From the NCBI GenBank assembly GCA_043805435.1, contig JAZDHY010000044.1, positions 1 through 64,000 on the forward strand: a DNA stretch of 64,000 nucleotides. The letters run 5' to 3'. The translations under genes were made by a program, and so were the position numbers. Positions 7,979 to 14,658 of the stretch are shown piece after piece; position 1 is the first letter of the stretch, and every line of letters starts with the position of its first letter. Under the pieces are notes generated by a model. That model worked only from the letters and a program-made list of their open reading frames with translations, was not told the origin of the DNA and made no database searches. The stretch is from JAEXOD01 sp043805435. Its GTDB lineage: Bacteria; Bacteroidota; Ignavibacteria; Ignavibacteriales; Melioribacteraceae.

Positions 7979-9162
7979 ATCATTACCATTCCGCCGTTAA
8001 CTCTAATAGTTTCGCCCGTAATAAAATCGGATCTCTCTGAAGCTAAAAAACTTATTGCATTTGCAATATCTTCAGCCAAAGCAATTCGTCGTAATGGTGT
8101 TTGTGAAGCCGTAATTAGTTTAACCTTTTCGGGTAAATTAGCATTCAAATCCGTATCTGTAATTCCCGGAGAAACTAAATTAATTCTTATTCCTTTTGGA
8201 GCAAAATCATTTGCTAGTGATTTAGTGAAACCGGCTAAAGCTGATTTTGCGGTTATATAATGAGATAATTCCGAAAATGGCTTTTCAACACCTATTGTAC
8301 TAATATTAATAATTTTTCCGTATTTGTTTATCTCCATTATTGGAAGTATTATTTTTAAAAGATTAAATAAACCCTTAATATTTAAATCAAATTGATTTTG
8401 AAAATTTTCCCAACTAAGGTCATAAAACTTAATATTTGGAACACTCATTCCTGCACAATTAGCAAGTACGGTTATAGTTCCAAATTTTCTAATAACGCTT
8501 TCTATCATTAACTTAATACTTTCGTTATCCGTAATATCCGATTTTACAATAATTGAATTTTGGCCTAGTTCTTCAATAATCTTTTGCATCTCTTTGGCCT
8601 TTTCGGAATTATTATTATAATGGATTGCTATATCAAAACCATCTTTTGCCAATTGAATACATGTTTTTTCTCCAATACCACCGGTTCCTCCTATTACTAA
8701 AGCAACTTTTGGCTTTAGGCAATTAGTAGTACCGTTTATTTTGTCCGAAACGGGTTCAATAACTTTAACTTTTGCAGTACCCTTAGTTATTTTTTGTTTG
8801 TTTTGGTTAAAAATATCTGTAGATAATTCAATTATTTGGGATTTTTCGTTTTTGCTTAAAACTTGGGCAACTACTTTAATTGTATCGCCAATTCTTGCAG
8901 GTAAAAGAAATTCAAGATTTTGAGAGAACCATAAAGCTCCGTCACCGGGCAGTTTTGTTCCAATTAATGTTGAAATAAAAGAGGCCCCCAACATACCATG
9001 TACAACAGGTTTTTTAAATGATGTTTTACTTGCATACGCTTTATCGACATGGATTTTATTATCATCGCCGGTTAATTCAATAAATAATTTAATATCCTCA
9101 TCTGTAATAACATGGACAATTTCTGCAACATCTCCAATTTTTATATCTTCAAATTTACCCAT
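7975..9162 (-). CDS. MaoC hydratase-SDR (FabG-like) fusion
   Basis: 395 residues with two enzyme domains. Residues 1-135 are a MaoC hot-dog (R)-specific enoyl hydratase with the catalytic TGDDNKIH at 31-38. Residues 152-395 are a short-chain reductase with cofactor motif GGTGGIG (158-164), Ser288 and Tyr302-x3-Lys306, resembling 3-oxoacyl-ACP reductase FabG. Together they could interconvert 3-oxo-, (R)-3-hydroxy- and 2-enoyl-ACP in one polypeptide. The gene overlaps its neighbours by 8 and 4 bases. Lack of an enoyl reductase in the operon favours a 3-hydroxy or 2-enoyl end product. Confidence 0.9.
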   Translation of the reverse strand: MGKFEDIKIGDVAEIVHVITDEDIKLFIELTGDDNKIHVDKAYASKTSFKKPVVHGMLGASFISTLIGTKLPGDGALWFSQNLEFLLPARIGDTIKVVAQVLSKNEKSQIIELSTDIFNQNKQKITKGTAKVKVIEPVSDKINGTTNCLKPKVALVIGGTGGIGEKTCIQLAKDGFDIAIHYNNNSEKAKEMQKIIEELGQNSIIVKSDITDNESIKLMIESVIRKFGTITVLANCAGMSVPNIKFYDLSWENFQNQFDLNIKGLFNLLKIILPIMEINKYGKIINISTIGVEKPFSELSHYITAKSALAGFTKSLANDFAPKGIRINLVSPGITDTDLNANLPEKVKLITASQTPLRRIALAEDIANAISFLASERSDFITGETIRVNGGMVMI

Positions 9163-10102
9163 TTTTTACTCTTTTTATAATAGCACAATAATTTATGGTT
9201 ATTTTTTTATCAATAATTTCCTGCATTGGCAAATCTTCAGTGGGAAATATTTTTTCGTCAATAATTTCAAAATTGTTTCTTATAAGCATTTGTGTAATTT
9301 CGTCAACATATTTAAAATGATAAACATGATCAATAGTAGGACAATTGACACATGTGGAAACATAAGCAATGCCGGATTTTGTTAATAGATTGTGCAGTTT
9401 TTGCAATAATAAATCCGGTTGGTTAACATGTTCCAGCACTTCACCCATAGTAATAAAATCATATTTTTCCTGCGAATTAAGGTTTAGCATATCCGATACA
9501 ACATAGTTGGGTTTGCATTTAGAATCAGTAAAATATGAAACAATACTTTTTGTAATATTCATTGAAATAGGACTTATATCAACAACATCAAAGTTGGAAT
9601 TATTTCCTAAAACACTAATTGCTTCAAGCAAAAATAAACCATGACCCGGGCCAATCTCTAAATAACTGGTCACGCTGTCCTTATTTTTAGTAATTGTATC
9701 CTTAAATGTCATAAACATTTTAAAATGACTATCCCAAAAAAACTGTGATATTGCAAGACCAATCATATATGGTTTCATTTGTTCCATATTGCTATATACT
9801 TCATTAAACGCATCAGACGAATTATTAATTGGATATTTCCCTGTTTTCATAAAATAGATTTGAGATCTGACCATGTTGGTTACCATTTTCAGATAAAAAT
9901 CAACCGCATATTCAATGCTTATGTTTTCATGTTTTAAGTAGCGGGAATATTTGGCCAATGAAGACTCTATAAAATCAAGTTCGGCAAGATTTCGTGTTTG
10001 AATAAATGAATTTATTTTTTTCTTTTGAATTTGAGACTTATTACTAATAAGGTCTTTAATTAATTTAATGTTCTCGTAATTGCTATTTTCAATATTAATC
10101 AT
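9155..10102 (-). CDS. SAM-dependent methyltransferase
   Basis: 315 residues from the ATG at 10102, which follows a GGAGGTG ribosome-binding site and overlaps the KAS III stop as ATGA; a TTG four codons upstream is rejected. The SAM-binding motif I reads YLEIGPGHG at about 147-155, and the post-motif MGEVLEHVNQPD is typical of class I enzymes. About 140 residues of helical sequence precede the Rossmann domain. In this context it could O-methylate the acyl group or the sugar. For comparison, the 2-O-methyl, hydroxyacyl-modified viosamine of Pseudomonas flagellin also needs a methyltransferase. Confidence 0.85.
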   Translation of the reverse strand: MINIENSNYENIKLIKDLISNKSQIQKKKINSFIQTRNLAELDFIESSLAKYSRYLKHENISIEYAVDFYLKMVTNMVRSQIYFMKTGKYPINNSSDAFNEVYSNMEQMKPYMIGLAISQFFWDSHFKMFMTFKDTITKNKDSVTSYLEIGPGHGLFLLEAISVLGNNSNFDVVDISPISMNITKSIVSYFTDSKCKPNYVVSDMLNLNSQEKYDFITMGEVLEHVNQPDLLLQKLHNLLTKSGIAYVSTCVNCPTIDHVYHFKYVDEITQMLIRNNFEIIDEKIFPTEDLPMQEIIDKKITINYCAIIKRVKNG

Positions 10103-11097
10103 TGCCACCTCCAAATTGAAGCACCATATATAAAACCGGCTCCAACAGTTGCAGTTAAAACTAAATTATTTCGTTTAATTCTTCCTTTACTAATTGCTTC
10201 GCATAATACTATTGCTAAAGAAGCTGATGCCGTATTGCCAATTCTTTCAACATTTGTATAAGTTTTTTCAATAGGTATTTTCATTTTTTTAAGCACATAA
10301 TGAATTAAATTAAGATTAGCTTGATGGAATAGGACTATGTCTATATCCTCAATAGATAAATTTGTTTTTAATAAAATTTTTTTTATTGTTATTGGCAGGT
10401 TTGTAATTGCCTGCTTCCAAGTTGCTAAGCCATTCATTTCCATAAAATCAATTCTTTCGTTAAATTCTCTTCCGTTCGAAGGGTAAGATGAACCACCGCC
10501 TCGTAACCGTACAGATTCATAAGTTGACGTATCGGCAAAAAAATAAGAATTCAAAATTCCATAATTACTATCCACTTTCCCTAAAATTACAGCTCCGGCC
10601 CCATCACTTAAAAATATTGCCGTTTCAAAATTTGTTCTATTGCTAAATCGTGTTTGTAATTCCACGCCAATAACAAGAGCATATTTTATACTTGAATCTA
10701 AAAACATTCTATCGGAGGCAACAGTCAATCCGGTTTGAAATCCGGAACAGTTGGCTTGTATATCAAATACTTGGGCATCTTTTGCTTTTAACTCTTTTTG
10801 TATTTTAGCAGAAAGAGGTGGAAATTGATAATCGTGTGAAAATGTACACCCTATAATTAAACCAATCTCATTGCTAAAAATTCCGGCCTCTTCAATTGCT
10901 TTTAATGATGCCTGCAAAGCCATATTTGAAGCTGTTTCTTCTTTTTCGGCAATATATCTTTGTGTAATACCGGTTTTTGTAACAATCCATTCTGGCGTAA
11001 TATCCGGAATATTTTTGCACAATTGCTCGTTTGTTTCAATAATTCCGGGTAAATATTGTCCGGTGCCTAAAATTCCTATTCCATAATCAAACTGCAT
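10099..11097 (-). CDS. 3-oxoacyl-ACP synthase III (FabH-like)
   Basis: 332-residue beta-ketoacyl synthase III with the full catalytic triad: Cys117 in QANCSGF, His258 in LFHQANL and Asn288 in RIGNTAS. KAS III condenses a short acyl-CoA (often acetyl-CoA) with malonyl-ACP, giving for example acetoacetyl-ACP. In a cluster with its own ACPs and reductases it probably makes a short C4-type acyl chain for decoration rather than starting membrane lipid synthesis. It overlaps the methyltransferase by 4 bases. Confidence 0.92.
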   Translation of the reverse strand: MQFDYGIGILGTGQYLPGIIETNEQLCKNIPDITPEWIVTKTGITQRYIAEKEETASNMALQASLKAIEEAGIFSNEIGLIIGCTFSHDYQFPPLSAKIQKELKAKDAQVFDIQANCSGFQTGLTVASDRMFLDSSIKYALVIGVELQTRFSNRTNFETAIFLSDGAGAVILGKVDSNYGILNSYFFADTSTYESVRLRGGGSSYPSNGREFNERIDFMEMNGLATWKQAITNLPITIKKILLKTNLSIEDIDIVLFHQANLNLIHYVLKKMKIPIEKTYTNVERIGNTASASLAIVLCEAISKGRIKRNNLVLTATVGAGFIYGASIWRWQ

Positions 11098-11121
11098 TAT
11101 ACGCCTTTACTTTACTGTAAA

Positions 11122-11748
11122 CTACAAAACTTGAAAATTTGTTTTTATTAAACCAAATAAAACATTATTGCCATGACCGGGATAAATATTATAATCATCA
11201 GGGAACAATGATTTTAATTTTAGAATTGATTGTGCAAGTTTGTTATTATCTTGGCCCGGTAAAAATACCAATTCCTCTTTGTTTATTAATAGTGTGTCAC
11301 CGGAAAATAAATTATTTCCAATACAAATTACCGAACTGCCGGGTGTATGCCCGGGTGTATGAATATATTTGATACTAATATTATCAATTGTAAATTCATT
11401 ATCACCGTCAATAATAACATCGGGTATGGGGACATCAATAAAAATGTCAATTTTAAAAACCTTTAATAAAAAGTTAGATGATTTTGACACTTTAATATCG
11501 TCTTTATGTAAATAATAATTACAACCAAACATTTTTTGAAATCGGCTGACACTTCCAATATGATCAAAATGACCGTGCGTGCAAAATATGGCCAATGGTT
11601 TTAATTTTAATTTCTCTAATTCGTTTTGAATTAAGTCACCATCAAGACCGGGATCAATCAAAAAACAATTAAATTCATCAATTTGAAGAATAAAACAATT
11701 TTCATTAAAAAAACCATTTTGAATGCGGTATATTTTATAGTCATTCAT
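11122..11748 (-). CDS. Metallo-beta-lactamase-fold hydrolase
   Basis: 208 residues, glyoxalase II-like. The binuclear zinc motif THGHFDH occupies 57-63 (His58, His60, Asp62, His63), followed by HTPGHTPGS, FSGDTL and a final YPGHG. The family hydrolyses thioesters and other esters. In this operon it could act as an editing or releasing thioesterase on acyl-ACP, but a general hydrolase role is equally possible. It starts 2 bases after the upstream SDR stop, so it is clearly co-transcribed. Confidence 0.87.
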   Translation of the reverse strand: MNDYKIYRIQNGFFNENCFILQIDEFNCFLIDPGLDGDLIQNELEKLKLKPLAIFCTHGHFDHIGSVSRFQKMFGCNYYLHKDDIKVSKSSNFLLKVFKIDIFIDVPIPDVIIDGDNEFTIDNISIKYIHTPGHTPGSSVICIGNNLFSGDTLLINKEELVFLPGQDNNKLAQSILKLKSLFPDDYNIYPGHGNNVLFGLIKTNFQVL

Positions 11749-11750
11749 AA

Positions 11751-12470
11751 TTAATTGGCTATTCCGCCCAGATATATTGTTTGAGCTGTAATATAAGAAC
11801 TTTTTTCTGACACAAAAAAATCAATAACATTAAAAATATCGTTTAATTCTGCCCGTCTGGGAATTACCAGTGAATTGGTATAGTTGTTTGCAATTTCTTC
11901 AGTAAGTTGATCTTGCATTTCAGTTTTAAGTGCAGTAATTGAAACAGCCAAATTATTGCAGGTTATGGAGTATTGTGAATATTCCTTTGCAAATATGTGT
12001 GATAAAGTTATCATAGCCGACTTACATGCTGAATAGACTGAAGCACCTGAAGGTTCTGTTTTTGAAGCCATAGACCCAATGTTTATTATACGTGCATTTT
12101 TTGTTTTCATCATAAGCTTTACAGTTTCTTTGGTTACAAAAAACGGGCCCAAAAAATTTGCGTTTACCATATTAATTGCAGCTTGTGCAGCTATTAATAA
12201 ACTATGTTGTGATACGGAAAAACCCGCATTGTTAATTAGATAATTAATGTGCGTATATTTACTTTTAATTTGTTTAAATGCTGATTCTATTTGCTGAATA
12301 TCACCAATATCAACGCAAATATGTTCGTAATTAGGGTTAATAATTTTCCCTTCCGAACGGCTAAATCCAATTACAGAGGCTCCTTTATTAATAAAATATT
12401 CAGCAATAAACAAACCTATGCCTCTGCTTGTGCCGGTTACTAAAACAATTTTTCCGTCATACAAATTCAT
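11751..12470 (-). CDS. Short-chain dehydrogenase/reductase
   Basis: 239-residue classical SDR: TGTSRGIG cofactor site at 12-19, NNAG at 80-83, Ser133, and Tyr146-SAC-Lys150. It resembles FabG-type 3-oxoacyl-ACP reductases and is the second reductase in the operon besides the MaoC fusion. It lies 3 bases after ACP 2, so it may reduce an acyl group on that carrier; alternatively it is a sugar reductase. Confidence 0.88.
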   Translation of the reverse strand: MNLYDGKIVLVTGTSRGIGLFIAEYFINKGASVIGFSRSEGKIINPNYEHICVDIGDIQQIESAFKQIKSKYTHINYLINNAGFSVSQHSLLIAAQAAINMVNANFLGPFFVTKETVKLMMKTKNARIINIGSMASKTEPSGASVYSACKSAMITLSHIFAKEYSQYSITCNNLAVSITALKTEMQDQLTEEIANNYTNSLVIPRRAELNDIFNVIDFFVSEKSSYITAQTIYLGGIAN

Positions 12471-12473
12471 AAA

Positions 12474-12779
12474 CTAGTCCAATTCTTCAACTAATTCAAT
12501 AATATATTCTTTTAATGAACTCACATTTTTAAATGGAGATTTTTCTCTTGTCATTGCTCTATCATCAGTTAATGAAATATCCAAATTAAATTCGGAGAAA
12601 ATGGAAGATTCGATATCTACAATTAACGAAACCAGAGCAAGCGAATCAATATTGGAATCTTTGCCAAATAAAGCTGTATTTGTATCAACCGCAAATTTCT
12701 TTTCATCATCTAAACCATCATTTATCATGCGTAATGAATTCAAAATTAATTCTTCAATTTTTACATTTTCTATTTTCAT
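12474..12779 (-). CDS. Acyl carrier protein (ACP 2)
   Basis: 101-residue carrier protein with the phosphopantetheine attachment serine Ser46 in NIDSLALVSL. It is longer than ACP 1 and diverged from it, with an N-terminal extension (about 1-12) and a C-terminal YIIELVEELD helix. Two unlike ACPs in one operon suggest two separately loaded acyl groups, or one loading and one extension carrier. ACP 2 sits between the GNAT gene and the SDR gene with a 3-base gap downstream. Confidence 0.85.
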   Translation of the reverse strand: MKIENVKIEELILNSLRMINDGLDDEKKFAVDTNTALFGKDSNIDSLALVSLIVDIESSIFSEFNLDISLTDDRAMTREKSPFKNVSSLKEYIIELVEELD

Positions 12780-12810
12780 TATTACACCTATAATTTTTTA
12801 ATAGTTAAAT

Positions 12811-13377
12811 TTATTTTTTGTTTAATAAATTTAACATGGTTATTAATTTTTTTCTGTAAGTATTTTTATATTCGTTTTCCAACAATCCTAATACAATTAT
12901 ATCTTGATATTCACCATTTTTAAGATAATGTCCTCTTAAGATTCCTTCTTCACGCATGCCTAAGTATTTATTAAATTTAATCATTGCCAAATTATCGGAA
13001 AAAATTGTGCCATAAAGCCTATGGAGCCGCAATTCATTAAAAGCAAAATCCATGACCAACAACAGAGCTTCATAAACAACAGGTAAATCAATTGTCAATT
13101 CTGAATCACCAAGGATCAATCTCCCGACTTCAGCATTTTTATGCTGTGTATTAATAGAATATAATGATATCATCCCAACAGGCATATTATTTTTAGTTTC
13201 AATTATATAGTTATATTCGTTATTTGATATATTTTGAATCCATTTAATCTGGTCTTCAACTGTTGAAGCTCCTTTATTCAAATATTTTGCTTTCGGACTA
13301 TTTCTCCATTTTACAATTACTGTAGCGTCGCTAATATCTACCAATCTTAAGTTTATATGTTTACCCGGTAATAACAT
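12811..13377 (-). CDS. GNAT-family N-acyltransferase, RimJ/RimL type
   Basis: 188 residues with the GNAT core: an N-terminal strand with HINLRLVDISD, a WRN motif near 26, a conserved GRLILGD region and the C-terminal LHRLYGTIFSDN and KYLGMREEGILRGHY pattern of RimJ/PseH-like enzymes. Members in sugar loci N-acetylate nucleotide-linked amino sugars (as PseH does). It follows the ketoisomerase genes by 37 bases. Together with the LpxD-like protein it is a candidate to acylate the 3-amino group made by the FdtB-like aminotransferase. Confidence 0.87.
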   Translation of the reverse strand: MLLPGKHINLRLVDISDATVIVKWRNSPKAKYLNKGASTVEDQIKWIQNISNNEYNYIIETKNNMPVGMISLYSINTQHKNAEVGRLILGDSELTIDLPVVYEALLLVMDFAFNELRLHRLYGTIFSDNLAMIKFNKYLGMREEGILRGHYLKNGEYQDIIVLGLLENEYKNTYRKKLITMLNLLNKK

Positions 13378-13414
13378 TTAATTCCTGTCACTTTAGTTCA
13401 TATTATTTCAAAAT

Positions 13415-13840
13415 TTAGTCGCTAATGTTTGCCTTATAGAATAAAAACTCATCGTGTTTTCTGATATAATCTTCTTCGTTAAACAACTGAGAAGCCAAAA
13501 CTAAACAAATTGCTCCCGAGGAAAAATTTTCCAATTCTCTCCAAATTCCCGGAACAATTAACAAACCATTATATGGATGATTAAGTATAATACTTTTTTT
13601 GCTTTTCCCATCATCAATAATTACTTCAAAGCTTCCACTTGCGGCAGTTATTAATTGATACAAATTTTTATGAGCATGACCACCACGCGATTCACCGCCG
13701 GGGATATCGTACAAATAATACACTCGTTTAATATCAAATGGAAGTGATTCAGGACTATTTAACGAAGTAATATTACCTGCTAAGTTGTGAATCTTTGGTA
13801 AATTAATAGTTCTGCACTGGCTAACTGTACTATTTATCAT
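13415..13840 (-). CDS. dTDP-4-keto-6-deoxyhexose 3,4-ketoisomerase, FdtA-like (HAH form)
   Basis: 141-residue cupin of the FdtA/QdtA (WxcM-like) family. These enzymes move the keto group of dTDP-4-keto-6-deoxyglucose from C4 to C3, which gives the substrate for the 3-aminotransferase. The signature GGESRGGHAHK lies at 48-58, with the catalytic histidine pair at His55 and His57. The gene overlaps its upstream paralogue by 11 bases. RmlA/RmlB, which supply the substrate, are not in the window. Confidence 0.9.
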   Translation of the reverse strand: MINSTVSQCRTINLPKIHNLAGNITSLNSPESLPFDIKRVYYLYDIPGGESRGGHAHKNLYQLITAASGSFEVIIDDGKSKKSIILNHPYNGLLIVPGIWRELENFSSGAICLVLASQLFNEEDYIRKHDEFLFYKANISD

Positions 13841-14243
13841 TTTTTACCAGTTCTTTAAATAATTGATAGTCGTATATATAATCATCTTTGTTAAATTCGG
13901 AAGATGAAAGATGTAAGCTTAAGGCATTTGTCGAAAAATTTTCCATATGTCGCCATGTTTTAGGTGGCAAATAAAGCCCAAAATAGGAACGGTTTAATTG
14001 AAATTGCCGGATAGTTTTTCCATCATCAACTATAATATCAAAACTACCGGAAAGTGCAATTATAAATTCTCTTTGTGCTCTATATGCATGTCCGCCTCTA
14101 ATTTCGCCACCGGGAACGTCATATATCCAAAAAACTCTCTTTATTTCAAATGGAATATGTTTGTTTGATTCAATAAATGAAAGATTACCGCTTTTATTAA
14201 TTACTTTTGGTAAGTCAATTATTTTTACTTTTTCAAAGTTCAT
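13830..14243 (-). CDS. FdtA-like sugar ketoisomerase paralogue (HAY form)
   Basis: 137-residue cupin, clearly paralogous to the next gene and first in the minus-strand operon. Its signature reads GGEIRGGHAYR at 45-55, so the second active-site histidine of the HxH pair is Tyr54. The first histidine (His52) remains. It may be an isomerase of different stereochemistry, a non-catalytic partner in a mixed dimer, or a specialised homologue. Which of these holds cannot be decided from sequence. Its start is well defined, and the 415-base divergent region in front of it should hold the operon promoter. Confidence 0.85.
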   Translation of the reverse strand: MNFEKVKIIDLPKVINKSGNLSFIESNKHIPFEIKRVFWIYDVPGGEIRGGHAYRAQREFIIALSGSFDIIVDDGKTIRQFQLNRSYFGLYLPPKTWRHMENFSTNALSLHLSSSEFNKDDYIYDYQLFKELVKNDK

Positions 14244-14658
14244 GATGATGTCTAATTAAATAAAATTTTAAGTATAAAAAATATTCTTAAATAATATACT
14301 AATATAAATTAATAGTAAAAAAAATAAATTGCAAAAACAAAAGAATTATTGGAAATTATTAAAATAATTAACTTTTTAAAAATTATTTTAATAAATAGTG
14401 TCAATTTGTCTAAATAAGGAATATGTAAAACATTGTAATGTGGAATATATGATGGATAGGCACATCCTATATTTTATACAAAACTATCAAATTATTTAGT
14501 TTATAAGTGAATGAAATTAATAAAAATATGCTCAAACCGAACATAAAAAATATTGGATTATTATTAGTTGAAAATTTTATTTAAATTGTAACTAATATAA
14601 TTTTTATAATTTAACGCTTGTATGTTTTAATAAAGCAATTCCATAATGTTGAGGTTAT
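14244..14658. other. Divergent promoter region between glycan operon and TPR-glycosyltransferase block
   Basis: 415 bases of AT-rich DNA separate the minus-strand amino-sugar operon (start 14243) from the plus-strand glycosyltransferase block (start 14659). No gene, repeat or strong hairpin is visible. Both promoters must lie here or be read through from outside. I saw no sequence with the sigma28 pattern found in front of flagellin. The plus-strand gene has a clear GAGG ribosome-binding site 7 bases before its ATG. Confidence 0.5.
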
